64,000 nucleotides of DNA from positions 62,001-126,000 of the forward strand of contig JAXHLP010000012.1 in the NCBI GenBank assembly GCA_034522155.1, given 5' to 3'. The position numbers were made by a program, and so were the translations under genes. How positions within the stretch are numbered: the stretch's first letter is position 1; each line of letters starts with the position of its first letter. The notes under the pieces were generated by a model, which was not told where the DNA came from, did no database searches, and saw only the letters and a program-made list of their open reading frames with translations. This stretch comes from Salinilacustrithrix sp034522155. Its GTDB lineage: Bacteria; Actinomycetota; Acidimicrobiia; Acidimicrobiales; Salinilacustritrichaceae. Shown here piece after piece: positions 42,133 through 51,084 of the stretch.

Positions 42133-42540
42133 TCAGCGGTCGTTTGCCTGCTCGGACTGCTGGAGGAGGACGCGGAGCAGCCAGTACCGGAGGAACTCGG
42201 TCATCGAGGCCCGGACGAAGACCGCGGCCCCGGCGACCACGATGCAGAGACCGACGCTGGCGAGGATCCCCGACGACATGAGGTCGCGTGTGTCGGACAT
42301 GGACGTCGAGGTGGCGTAGGCGATGATCGCCAAGCCGATCCCCGCGGCCATGGCGACCAGGCCGACGAGCGCCCAGCGTCGGTCGCCCGCGCTGGGGCGA
42401 TGGCCCATGTCGGCCACGGCCTGGTCGAACCGCTCGAGGCGCGTGTCGACGACCTCGGGCGCGGACGTGCGGTCGGGCTGGTCGTCCATGTCGTGATTCG
42501 TTCCTCCGTCGCCGGCCTGGGTCGTGGTCGTGTTGCTCAT
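42133..42540 (-). CDS. Small two-helix membrane protein
   Basis: 135 residues: a 50-residue acidic hydrophilic N-terminus, then two hydrophobic helices (WALVGLVAMAAGIGLAIIAY and SGILASVGLCIVVAGAAVFV) and a short C-terminal tail ending QSEQANDR. No family recognised. It is placed 39 bases after the fused ATPase gene and before the crotonase, in the transporter operon, and might be an accessory subunit. Confidence 0.6.
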   Translation of the reverse strand: MSNTTTTQAGDGGTNHDMDDQPDRTSAPEVVDTRLERFDQAVADMGHRPSAGDRRWALVGLVAMAAGIGLAIIAYATSTSMSDTRDLMSSGILASVGLCIVVAGAAVFVRASMTEFLRYWLLRVLLQQSEQANDR

Positions 42541-42579
42541 CGCATCCCCCGAATGGTCATGGTGCCATGCTTGTCGTGC

Positions 42580-44070
42580 TCATGTGCCGCTGCCCGCCAG
42601 GTAGGCCTGCTCGAGCTGCTCGGCCACGACGGCGGGCGCGTCGGGTTGGTCGAGCCGGCCGTGGAGCATGATCGCCGCCCGGTGGGCGACGTCGAGGATC
42701 TCGTGGGCGAACTGCTCCACCACGAGGATGGTCAGGCCGTCCTCGGAGAGGCGCCGAACCTCGTCGTAGAGCTCGCGGACGATCACCGGCGCGAGCCCCA
42801 TCGACAGCTCGTCGAGGACCAGCAGCGCCGGATCACACGCCATCGCCCGGGCCATGGCCAGCATCTGTTGCTCGCCGCCGGACATCGTCCCGGCGAGTTG
42901 CGATCGCCGGTCGCGGAGCGGCGGGAACTGCTCGAAGGCGAGCGATTCGACGGTGTCGCGGTCGACGCCGGTGTTGGTCACGAGCCAGAGGTTCTCGGCC
43001 ACGGTCAGGTTGGGGAAGATGCCCCGCCCCTCCGGGATGAGGCACAGTCCGGCGCGTGCCAGTCCGTCGGCGGGCGCGCCGGTCACGTCGTGGCCGAGAA
43101 GCGCGACCCGCCCGCTGCTGGCCGGGACGAGACCGGCGATCGCCTTGAGCAGGGTGGTCTTGCCCGCGCCGTTCGGACCGACGACGGCGAACACCTCGCC
43201 CGCGTCGAGCTCGAGATCGACCCCGTCGAGCACGTCGATGCCCCCGTAGCCGGCCCGGAGGCCGTCGACGGACAGCACGGGTCGTGCCCACCGGTGGCCC
43301 GTGGCCGCCGGCGTCGCCGACACCGCACCATCGGTGGCGTCGCCGAGGTAGGCCTGCTGGACCGCGGTGTCGGCGCGAACCTCGTCCGGGGACCCCCTGG
43401 CGATGACCGCACCGAAGTCGAGCACCGTGATCTCGCGACACACCGACATCACCAACGCCATGTCGTGTTCGACGAGCAGGATGCCCGGTCCGGTGGCGGC
43501 GACCTCGGTCAGGACGTCACCGAGCACCTCGGTTTCGCGCTCGTCGAGGCCGGACGACGGCTCGTCGAGCAGGAGCATCGACGGCGCCGACGCGAGCGCG
43601 CGGGCGAGTTCGACGACCCGTGCCCGGCCGGTCGGCAGGGTGTCGACGCGATCGTCGGCCACGTCGCGCAGCTCGAGCCGGGCCAGCAGCTCGTCGGTGA
43701 CCGCTGCCGGCGACCGCTCGTCGTCGGCCCATCGCCGCCGGAACTCGGAGCCGGCCAGGACGTTCTCCCGCACCGTGAGCAACGTGAACGTCTCGAGGCG
43801 CTGGAAGGTCCGGGCGAGGCCGAGGCGGGCGCGCTTGTGTGGCGCCAGCGAGGTCAGCCGGTGGCCGTCGAGGTGCACGTCGCCGTTCTCGGGCCGCTGC
43901 AGGCCGCAGAGCACGTTGAACAGCGTCGTCTTGCCCGCGCCGTTCGGGCCGATGAGACCGGTGATGGCGCCGCGGGGCGCGCGGAGGTCGACACCACCGA
44001 GGGCCTGGTGGCCGCCGAAGCGTACGGTGACGTCGCGCACGTCGAGCCCCGTGGGGGCGACCTCGCTCAT
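42580..44070 (-). CDS. Fused LivG-LivF ATP-binding protein of a branched-chain-type ABC transporter
   Basis: 496 residues containing two complete ABC domains in one chain. The first (about 1-245) is LivG-like with GPNGAGKTTLFNVLCG, a degenerate signature LPTGRARVVELARAL, and LLLDEPSSGLDE. The second (about 265-496) is LivF-like with GPNGAGKTTLLKAI, an intact MSGGEQQMLAMARAM, and LVLDELSMGLAP. In most bacteria these are two genes. The frame is continuous through the linker with no stop. The ATG overlaps the permease stop by four bases. It energises uptake of a branched-chain amino-acid-like or, from context, acyl or aromatic acid substrate. Confidence 0.9.
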   Translation of the reverse strand: MSEVAPTGLDVRDVTVRFGGHQALGGVDLRAPRGAITGLIGPNGAGKTTLFNVLCGLQRPENGDVHLDGHRLTSLAPHKRARLGLARTFQRLETFTLLTVRENVLAGSEFRRRWADDERSPAAVTDELLARLELRDVADDRVDTLPTGRARVVELARALASAPSMLLLDEPSSGLDERETEVLGDVLTEVAATGPGILLVEHDMALVMSVCREITVLDFGAVIARGSPDEVRADTAVQQAYLGDATDGAVSATPAATGHRWARPVLSVDGLRAGYGGIDVLDGVDLELDAGEVFAVVGPNGAGKTTLLKAIAGLVPASSGRVALLGHDVTGAPADGLARAGLCLIPEGRGIFPNLTVAENLWLVTNTGVDRDTVESLAFEQFPPLRDRRSQLAGTMSGGEQQMLAMARAMACDPALLVLDELSMGLAPVIVRELYDEVRRLSEDGLTILVVEQFAHEILDVAHRAAIMLHGRLDQPDAPAVVAEQLEQAYLAGSGT

Positions 44071-46094
44071 CGCCGCCCTCCGTCGACCAGCCCGAGCCGG
44101 GCGTCGAGCAGCGCGCGGTCGTCTTCGGTGAACCCATCGAGGCCCAGACGCTCGAGGTTCACGGGGTCGTCGTGGTCGGGTGGGGCGTCGGGACGTCGGT
44201 CGTGGGGCCGGCGCCGCTGGGCGCGCAGGCTCCGGACGGTCTCGTTGACCGCGCCGTTGGGGTTGCGGCCCAGGCTGATGCCGGCGAGGGCCGGGCCCAG
44301 GGTGAGGATCGTGGTCAGCGACGGGAAGATGTCCGGGATGATCAGGAACGCCAGCGCGTAGATCAGCCCGCCGAACAACGCACCGCCGACCGCGCCCACC
44401 CCACCGATCACCACGAGGAGCACGATCGGCAACGCGCCGAGGAACTGGAAGGTGGGTGGGCTGACCGAGCCCAGCTGCGCGCCGTAGAGGGCGCCACCCA
44501 GTCCGGCGATGGCGGCCGACAGCGCGAAGACGGTCATCTTCGTGGTCGTGAGGTCGACGCCGAGCGTGGCGCACGCCGACGGGGACGACTTCATGGCGAG
44601 CAGTCGCCGGCCGTACTCCGTGCGTCGGATGGCGACCACGAGCGCGGCGACGAGGCCGAAGGCCACGCCGAGGAACACCAGGTGGGCCGTGTCGCCGTCG
44701 GTGGACACCGGGCCGAAGTCGACGCGCGGCACCGATCGGCTGCCGTTGGGCATGACGAGGTTCTGGTTGAAGAACACCTGGTCCATGAAGACCGCGAACG
44801 CGGCGGTGGCGAGCGCGAGGTACAAGCCCTGCAGCCGCAACGCCGGTAGCGCGACCAGCGAGCCGACCAGTGCCGCGATGGCGGCGGCGGCGAGCAGCGC
44901 GAGCGGGTTGCCGTCGCCGCCCCACGCGCCCATCACCACCGCGCCGATGCCAGCGAAGGCCATCGGGGCCAGCGAGATCTGGCCGGCGTAGCCGATCAGC
45001 GGAACGAGGGACAGCATGATGATCGCGACCGCGAGACCCTGTCCGAACTGGAACGACCGCAGACCCGACAGCTGGGGGCCGATGGCGAGCATGCTCAGTC
45101 CGAGCACGGCGGCGCCGACGAGCCAGCGTCGCGGCGCTGGCGCGGGGATCTCCTCGCGCGACTGGGGCTGACCACCAGCTCGGAGCCGCAACGGTGGCAG
45201 GAAGAGCAGCACGAGGAAGAGCGCGATGACCGGGATCGCCGGACGGAGCCCGGTGAGCGACAGCGGTGGTGCCACCTCGAAGCTGAGGACGGACGCGACC
45301 GGGGTGCCGAGATCGACGTACCCGATCGCGTAGGCCTCGGCGAGGCCGATGATCAGCGCGCCGAGGAAGGTCATCGGGAGGCTCTTGAGCCGACCGAAGA
45401 GCGCAGCGGCGTACGCGTTGATGACGAGCAGGGTCAGCGGCACGTGCGACAGCGAGCCCTGGCTGCCGGCGAGGAGGATGCCGGCCAGGGCGGCCAGGCC
45501 CGTGCCGATGGCCCACGACGACATGGCGGCCCGGTCGGGGCGGCCGCCGGTGAGCCGGCACAGGTCGGCGTCGTCGACCACCCCCCGCATGAGCACGCCC
45601 AGGCGGGTGCGGAACAGCAGGAAGCGCAGGAGCACCGCCGTCGCCAGGGCGGCGAGGATCGTGATGGTGTCGTGCCAGGTCAGGTTGACCACGCCGAGGT
45701 CCACGCTGTTGCCGTCGAAGAAGGCCGGGTTCCGTCGACCGGCGGGCGGGAACAGTTCGAGGGCACCCTGGTAGACGCCGAAGAGCAGGCTGATCGACAC
45801 GATCAACCGAACGATCTCCGACGTGTCCCGCAACCCGCGCAGGATGACCCGCTCGACCAGCGCGCCGAACAGCGGGGCCCCGATCCCGAGCACGACGACC
45901 AGTGCGATGGGCGCGGGGATGCCCCAGTCGTGTCGGACCTGCCAGTAGCAGAACGCGGCGAACATGCCGAACGCCCCGTGGGCGAAGTTGAAGACTCCTG
46001 AGGTGGTGTAGGTCAACACCAGGCCGGAGGCAGCCACCGCGTACAGCGCGGCGGTGACCACGCCGGCGGTCGTGAGCGTGAGGAACTCTTCCAC
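44067..46094 (-). CDS. Fused LivH-LivM permease of a branched-chain-type ABC transporter
   Basis: 675 residues. Residues about 1-290 are LivH-like (GLVLTYTTSGVFNFAHGAFG, then GRLKSLPMTFLGALIIGL) and 330-610 LivM-like (LSLVPLIGYAGQISLAPMAF, ALPALRLQGLYLALATAAFA). The hydrophilic C-terminal 65 residues (RRRPHDRRPDAPPDHDD onward) are extra. Both permeases in one chain plus both ATPases in the next gives a three-polypeptide transporter with the lipoprotein gene 18 bases upstream. Confidence 0.9.
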   Translation of the reverse strand: MEEFLTLTTAGVVTAALYAVAASGLVLTYTTSGVFNFAHGAFGMFAAFCYWQVRHDWGIPAPIALVVVLGIGAPLFGALVERVILRGLRDTSEIVRLIVSISLLFGVYQGALELFPPAGRRNPAFFDGNSVDLGVVNLTWHDTITILAALATAVLLRFLLFRTRLGVLMRGVVDDADLCRLTGGRPDRAAMSSWAIGTGLAALAGILLAGSQGSLSHVPLTLLVINAYAAALFGRLKSLPMTFLGALIIGLAEAYAIGYVDLGTPVASVLSFEVAPPLSLTGLRPAIPVIALFLVLLFLPPLRLRAGGQPQSREEIPAPAPRRWLVGAAVLGLSMLAIGPQLSGLRSFQFGQGLAVAIIMLSLVPLIGYAGQISLAPMAFAGIGAVVMGAWGGDGNPLALLAAAAIAALVGSLVALPALRLQGLYLALATAAFAVFMDQVFFNQNLVMPNGSRSVPRVDFGPVSTDGDTAHLVFLGVAFGLVAALVVAIRRTEYGRRLLAMKSSPSACATLGVDLTTTKMTVFALSAAIAGLGGALYGAQLGSVSPPTFQFLGALPIVLLVVIGGVGAVGGALFGGLIYALAFLIIPDIFPSLTTILTLGPALAGISLGRNPNGAVNETVRSLRAQRRRPHDRRPDAPPDHDDPVNLERLGLDGFTEDDRALLDARLGLVDGGRR

Positions 46095-46112
46095 GGTCGG
46101 TCCGGCGTTTCC

Positions 46113-47510
46113 CTACTCGGCCGTACGACCGATGTCCACGACGTTCTCCTCGTCGCAGTAGTAGCCGTCGTCGGGGGCCCACCGGGTGAACTCACCCTCG
46201 ACGACCTGGAGCACGACCACGCACTCGGAGGCCACGTTCTCGGACGGGTTGGTCGGCGCGTGGAGCCCGCCAGCGTCCCAGTCCGAGACCGCGGCCGCGG
46301 TCTCGAGCACGCACGACCGGCTGAGCTCATTGGCGAGATCGCACTCCTTGACCGCCTGGGCGAAGAGCAGCCAGGCACTGGTCGACTGCGCGCCGAGCGT
46401 CGCGATCTTGCCGTCGATCGCCTCCACCGTGTCGATGTAGCGCTGCGTCGCCGGGTTCTCGTCGGCCTCGAAGAACGGCCACAGGACGGACCGGATGAAG
46501 GTGCCGTCGGCCGCGTCGCCGGCGGCAGCCAGGTACTCCTCGTCGTAGAAGTTGGTCTCCTGGAGCGTCACCTCGGGCGAATACCCGACCTCCGCCATGG
46601 CCCGCTGGAGCAGCGCGAGGTTCTGGCCCTCTCCCACGAAGTTGAGGAACTCGACGCCGTCGTCCTGCAGTCCGATGACGAACGGTTGCCAGTTGGACTC
46701 GCCGGCGATCGAGTTGTACGGCTCGGCGTGGACGACGGTGTGGCCTGCATTCTCCCAGCCCTCCGCGTATCGCTCGTAGACGGTGACGAGGGTCTGGAGG
46801 TCGCCATAGATGAAGCCCGTTGCCTGGGCCGCCTCGGGAAACTCCTCCTGCAGGAGGCGATTCGCCCCCACGCCGACCTGATCGCTCGCGTTGGGGATGG
46901 CCTGGACGCTGCGGTTCGCGATGAGATCCTCACCGACGAAGCCGGCTTTCTGCGGTGTCACCGAGAAGCCGGCGATGTCGATGAGACCGCACGCCGCGCC
47001 GACGTCTGGCCACAGGTTGTCCTGGACCGCACCCGCGCCCACGAGCGCGAAGTCGGTGCGGCACGCTTCTTCCACGACGGGCTGGTACTCGAGGATGGCC
47101 GCGTCGTGGAGGTTCAGCGTGAGGGTCTTGCCGTTGATGCCGCCGGCTTGGTTGCACCACTCGACGAAGGCCGTCGCCGCGTCGAAGATCTCCTGGTTCA
47201 GGCCCGGACGCTGCTCGTAGCCCGGATCGGAGACAGTGCCGACCTCGATGCTGTCCTCGGTGATCCCCAGGAGCTCGTCGTCGCCGAGATCGGGCAGCGT
47301 GCCGCCGCCCTCGTTGGGGCCGCACACGTCGGTGAGCGTGCCGTAGTCGCCGGGCCCGGGCTCGTCGCCGTCGGACTCGGTGTCCTCCGTGGTGTCGGAT
47401 GGCGCGTCGGTGGTCGACGGTGTCGACGTGTCCTCGCCCCGGTCGCCGCCGCAGGCAGCGGCCACGAGCGCGAGAACTGTCATGAGCACGGCCAGACGGC
47501 GATTGCGCAT
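46113..47510 (-). CDS. Branched-chain-type ABC transporter substrate-binding lipoprotein
   Basis: 465 residues. A signal peptide ends in the lipobox LVAAACGG, so the mature protein is tethered at the membrane surface by its cysteine. An acidic Thr/Ser/Asp linker follows, then a periplasmic-binding type I domain (ITEDSIEVGTVSDPGYEQRP, NQAGGINGKTLTLNLHDAA, FVNFVGEG-like segments). AAGGGGGA lies eight bases before the ATG. Ligand unknown; presence within an acyl-CoA degradation locus argues for a carboxylic acid. Several cysteines suggest disulfides. Confidence 0.88.
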   Translation of the reverse strand: MRNRRLAVLMTVLALVAAACGGDRGEDTSTPSTTDAPSDTTEDTESDGDEPGPGDYGTLTDVCGPNEGGGTLPDLGDDELLGITEDSIEVGTVSDPGYEQRPGLNQEIFDAATAFVEWCNQAGGINGKTLTLNLHDAAILEYQPVVEEACRTDFALVGAGAVQDNLWPDVGAACGLIDIAGFSVTPQKAGFVGEDLIANRSVQAIPNASDQVGVGANRLLQEEFPEAAQATGFIYGDLQTLVTVYERYAEGWENAGHTVVHAEPYNSIAGESNWQPFVIGLQDDGVEFLNFVGEGQNLALLQRAMAEVGYSPEVTLQETNFYDEEYLAAAGDAADGTFIRSVLWPFFEADENPATQRYIDTVEAIDGKIATLGAQSTSAWLLFAQAVKECDLANELSRSCVLETAAAVSDWDAGGLHAPTNPSENVASECVVVLQVVEGEFTRWAPDDGYYCDEENVVDIGRTAE

Positions 47511-47599
47511 CGGTGTTGTCCCCCTTGGGTGTTGTGGTGTGAAGAAGAAGTCTGTCGTGTCGGGTGAAGGTGTGCAGGGACGATCGCCCCGTCGTGCGA

Positions 47600-48691
47600 C
47601 TAGCCGATCGTGAGCGGTTCGGCGGCGATGGCAGCACCGAGGTCCCGCAGGCAGACGCTGGCGCCGCCGAGCTGCAGCTCGACGTCCTTGGCCCAGCGGA
47701 AGTAGCGGTGCACCGGGTAGTCGAGGTCGACGCCCACACCGCCGTGCACGTGCTGGGCGGCGTGGACGACGCGTTGGACGCCCTCGCACGCCCAGAGGGC
47801 TGCGCTGGCCGCGGCCTGGGTGGCGGGCAGCTCGTTGTCGGTGCGCCAGGCCGCCTGGCGAGCCGTGGCCCGGATCAGGTTGACGTCGAGCCACGAGTCG
47901 GCGAGACGATGGGCCACCGCCTGGAAGGTGCCGATCGGCGAGCCGAACTGCTCGCGCTCCTTGCAGTGCTCGGCGGCGAGCGTCAGCGCGCCCTGGGCCA
48001 CGCCGGCGACATGGGCGCATCGCAGCACCCGCAGCTCGTGGAGCAGGGACGCCAGGGCGTCGTCACCGGCGGCGAGCGGACGGCCGGGCGTGGCGTCGAG
48101 CTCGATGGTGCGGTACGGCTGGCCCGCCATCCCGCTGGAGTCGGTGCTCGTCGGGACAGCGGCGGCGTCGACCAGGTAGAGGCCGAGACCGTCGTCGGCG
48201 CGGGCGCTCACGAGGTAGGCGCTCGCGGTGCTGGCGCCGGCCACGAGTCGCTTGGTGCCCGTCAGCGTCGTGTCGCCCCCCGTTCCTCGGGCGACGACCC
48301 CCGGACTGGTCGTCTCCGAGGCATCGGGGCCCTCACGCAGTGCGGGCACCACCACGACGCCGCCCGCCACCTGTCGGGCCAGGTCGTCGCCCGCCATGGC
48401 GAGCGAACGCCCGGCGGCCACCACCTCGACGTAGGGCACGGGGGCCACGTGGGCGCCCACGACCTCGGCGACCATGGCGGCCTCGCACAGGCCGAAGCCG
48501 CCGCCGCCCGATGCCTCGGGCAGGGCCAGCCCGACCAGGTCGGCGTCAACGAGCTCTCGCCACAGTTCGGTGTGGTGTGTGTGCCCGGCGCGCTCGAGGG
48601 TCCGCAGATCGTCGGGGGTGCTGAGGTCGCCGACGATCTGGGTGGCCAGATCGAGGATGGCCTGCTGGTCATCGGAGGGTTGGAGGTCCAT
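47600..48691 (-). CDS. Acyl-CoA dehydrogenase, smaller subunit type
   Basis: 363 residues. LPEASGGGGFGLCEAAMVAE, EREQFGSPIGTFQAVAHRLAD and AAQHVHGGVGVDLDYPVHRYF are acyl-CoA dehydrogenase motifs, but the middle beta domain has drifted and the usual catalytic glutamate is not evident. It follows another dehydrogenase by 25 bases. Steroid-degrading actinobacteria use alpha2-beta2 FadE pairs encoded side by side; this one would be the subunit that contributes only part of the active site. Confidence 0.83.
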   Translation of the reverse strand: MDLQPSDDQQAILDLATQIVGDLSTPDDLRTLERAGHTHHTELWRELVDADLVGLALPEASGGGGFGLCEAAMVAEVVGAHVAPVPYVEVVAAGRSLAMAGDDLARQVAGGVVVVPALREGPDASETTSPGVVARGTGGDTTLTGTKRLVAGASTASAYLVSARADDGLGLYLVDAAAVPTSTDSSGMAGQPYRTIELDATPGRPLAAGDDALASLLHELRVLRCAHVAGVAQGALTLAAEHCKEREQFGSPIGTFQAVAHRLADSWLDVNLIRATARQAAWRTDNELPATQAAASAALWACEGVQRVVHAAQHVHGGVGVDLDYPVHRYFRWAKDVELQLGGASVCLRDLGAAIAAEPLTIG

Positions 48692-48716
48692 GCGCTTCCG
48701 GGGTCGGGGGATCGGG

Positions 48717-49886
48717 TCAGGAGCGGGGCACGCGCGGCAGGCCGAGGCCGAACAGCGCCACGAGGTCGCGTTGGATCTCGTTGGTGCCGCCCCCGAAGGT
48801 GAGGATGAGACAGCCCTGGCTGCCGCGCTCGAGGCGGCCGGCCAGCTCGGCTTCGGGCGTGCCCCGCTGCAACGAGGCCGCGGGACCGATGATGCCCATG
48901 AGCAGGCGGTAGGCCTCGAGGTAGAACTCGGTCGCGTAGAACTTGGTGGCCGACGCGTCGGCCGGGTTGGCGCCTTCGGCCGAGGCCGTCTTCCAGCTCA
49001 TCAGCATCAGTGCGTCGAGCCCGGCGACGACGCGGGCGAGATCGGCCTGGACCCAGGGCTGGTCGATGACGCGCCGCCCGTCGGCGAGCTTGGTCTCCTT
49101 GGCCCAGCCGACGACGTCTTCGATCGACTTGCTGATCATGCCGGGTGGGCCGAGCGAGACCCGCTCGTAGTTGAGCTGGTTGGTGATGAGGTTCCAGCCG
49201 CCGTGCAGCTCGCCGATGACGGCGTCGTCGCCGACGCGCACGTCGTCGTAGTAGGTGTTGAACGTCGACGCGTTGACCATCGTGTCGATCTTCGTGTAGC
49301 TGAAGCCCGGGTCGGTCGTGGGCACCGCGAAGATCGTGATGCCGGCGTGCTTGGGCACATCGGGGTCGGTGCGGGCCGCGAGCCAGATGTAGTCGGCGTA
49401 GTTGGCGAGGCTGGTGTAGATCTTCTGGCCGTTGATCACCCACTCGTCCCCGTCGCGGACCGCCGTCGTGCGGAGCGATGCGAGGTCGGTGCCCGCCGAG
49501 GGCTCGGTGTAGCCGATCGAGAAGTGGAGCTCGCCTCGCAGGATGCGCGGGAGGAAGTACTCCTTCTGCTCGTCGGTGCCGAACTCCATGATCGTGCGGC
49601 CCACGGTGTTGATGGTGAGGAACGGAATCGGTGCCTGTGCCCGCCACGCCTCGTCGAAGAAGATGAACTGCTCGACCTCGCCCCGCGCCTGGCCTCCGAA
49701 CTCCTTCGGCCAGCCCAACCCGAGCCAGCCGTCGGCACCCATCTTCCGGACCGCTTCGAGACACGCGGGGCCGCCCGTGTCACCCGATGCGCACTCCTCC
49801 TGGACCTCCGGTGTCATGAGGTCGTCGAAGTAGCTCCGGAGCTCGTGGCGGAGAGCTTCCTGTTCAGCGGTGTAGGCGATCTGCAC
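48717..49886 (-). CDS. Acyl-CoA dehydrogenase, larger subunit type
   Basis: 389 residues with WPKEFGGQARGEVEQFIF, IGYTEPSAGTDLASL, INGQKIYTSLANYADYIW and FGGGTNEIQRDLVALFGLG, a full set of FadE motifs. GTG at 49886 is chosen because GGGGGA precedes it by five bases; an ATG at 49925 directly against operator site D is the alternative, with leaderless initiation. It probably forms a heterotetramer with the next gene product. Confidence 0.85.
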   Translation of the reverse strand: MQIAYTAEQEALRHELRSYFDDLMTPEVQEECASGDTGGPACLEAVRKMGADGWLGLGWPKEFGGQARGEVEQFIFFDEAWRAQAPIPFLTINTVGRTIMEFGTDEQKEYFLPRILRGELHFSIGYTEPSAGTDLASLRTTAVRDGDEWVINGQKIYTSLANYADYIWLAARTDPDVPKHAGITIFAVPTTDPGFSYTKIDTMVNASTFNTYYDDVRVGDDAVIGELHGGWNLITNQLNYERVSLGPPGMISKSIEDVVGWAKETKLADGRRVIDQPWVQADLARVVAGLDALMLMSWKTASAEGANPADASATKFYATEFYLEAYRLLMGIIGPAASLQRGTPEAELAGRLERGSQGCLILTFGGGTNEIQRDLVALFGLGLPRVPRS

Positions 49887-49924
49887 GTCGGTCCCCCGGC
49901 GACTGGCGATGAATCTCGCAACCA

Positions 49925-49945
49925 TATCTGACACCGCGTCAGGCC
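49925..49945. promoter_or_regulatory. Shared palindrome, site D (acyl-CoA dehydrogenase pair promoter)
   Basis: CTGAC, five bases ACCGC, then GTCAG (49928-49942). It overlaps the last codons of the CoA-transferase gene and lies 38 bases before the GTG of the dehydrogenase gene. Confidence 0.65.
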
Positions 49946-51084
49946 GGGTTGCGGTGTTCGGGATGTCCGGGATATCCGGTACTGGCACGGGGCTGAGCCT
50001 GCCAGCGGGCGAGGACGGTCTCGACGTCGACGGGTGCCCGGGCCGGCCGCGGGCCGGAGCAGGGCGTGGCCGAGAAGCGCGGTGCTGGCGCGGGCTGCAC
50101 GGCACCGTCCACGTCGACCAGCGTGGCTCGCGAAGCCAGATGGGGATGGTCGGCGAGCTCGCCCATCGACAGGACCGGCGCCACGCACGCGTCGGTGCCC
50201 TCGAACACCGCCGCCCACGCATCGCGCGAACGGGTCCTGATGGCGGTGGCCAGTGCGGCGCGCAGCTCGGGCCACCGCTCCTGGTCGTGCTGATCGGGCA
50301 GATCGTCGGCATCGAGGCCGAGCCCGTCGACAAGCGCCGCGAAGAACGGTGCCTCGATCGCGCCGACGGCCACGTAGCCGCCGTCGGCGCACTCGTAGCA
50401 GTCGTAGAAGGGCGCGCCGGAGTCGAGCAGGTTCGTGCCGCGCTCGTCGGACCAGAACCCGCTCTGGTGCGCGCCGATCATCGCCCCCATCAGCGTCGCG
50501 ACCCCGTCGACCATGGCGGCATCGACGACCTGGCCCCGCCCGGAGGTCCGGGCCGACAGGATCGCCGCGAGCATGCCGAGCGCCACGACCATGCCGCCCC
50601 CGCCGAAGTCGGCGACCAGGTTCAGCGGCGGTGTGGGCGGCTGCCCGTACCGGCCGATGTGGCCGAGCGCGCCCGCCGTGGCCGCGTAGGTGATGTCGTG
50701 CCCCGCGCTGTGGGCCAGCGGACCGTCCTGGCCCCAACCGGTCATCCGCCCGATGACGAGGCGTGGGTTGGCGTCGAGCAGCTCGTCGGGGCCGAGCCCC
50801 AACCGCTCGCACACGCCGGGGCGAAAGCCTTCGAGGAACCCGTCGGCGTGGCGACACAGCTCCACCACGGTGTCTCGTCCCGTCGGATCCTTCAGGTCGA
50901 CCTCGATGCAGTCGCGACTGCGGTTCAGGACGTCGAAGCGTCCCATCGCGCCGTCGCCACCCGCACCGGGGCGGACGGCACGCACGACCTCGGCGCCCAG
51001 GTCGGCGAGCAGCATCGCGGCGAACGGCGCGGGCCCGAGCCCGCCGAGCTCGACGATGCGCACGCCTTCGAGCGGGCCGCTCAC
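49939..51084 (-). CDS. Class III CoA-transferase/alpha-methylacyl-CoA racemase (CaiB/BaiF family)
   Basis: 381 residues. VRIVELGGLGPAPFAAMLLADLGAEVVRV-like N-terminus and GHDITYAATAGALGHIGR, where the Asp is the catalytic residue in this family, with later DAAMVDG. The wording of these motifs is nearer to alpha-methylacyl-CoA racemase (AMACR) than to formyl-CoA transferase, consistent with processing the 25R/25S methyl branch of steroid or isoprenoid side chains. GTG overlaps the hydrolase stop by four bases. Confidence 0.85.
   Translation of the reverse strand: MSGPLEGVRIVELGGLGPAPFAAMLLADLGAEVVRAVRPGAGGDGAMGRFDVLNRSRDCIEVDLKDPTGRDTVVELCRHADGFLEGFRPGVCERLGLGPDELLDANPRLVIGRMTGWGQDGPLAHSAGHDITYAATAGALGHIGRYGQPPTPPLNLVADFGGGGMVVALGMLAAILSARTSGRGQVVDAAMVDGVATLMGAMIGAHQSGFWSDERGTNLLDSGAPFYDCYECADGGYVAVGAIEAPFFAALVDGLGLDADDLPDQHDQERWPELRAALATAIRTRSRDAWAAVFEGTDACVAPVLSMGELADHPHLASRATLVDVDGAVQPAPAPRFSATPCSGPRPARAPVDVETVLARWQAQPRASTGYPGHPEHRNPA

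Noticed and set aside
44071..46182. Continuation of the ATPase reading frame across the permease gene (one 1200-codon open frame)
   Set aside because: Upstream of 44070 the translation is Arg/Pro-rich shadow of the LivHM gene in another frame; a LivHM-LivGF superfusion is not supported.
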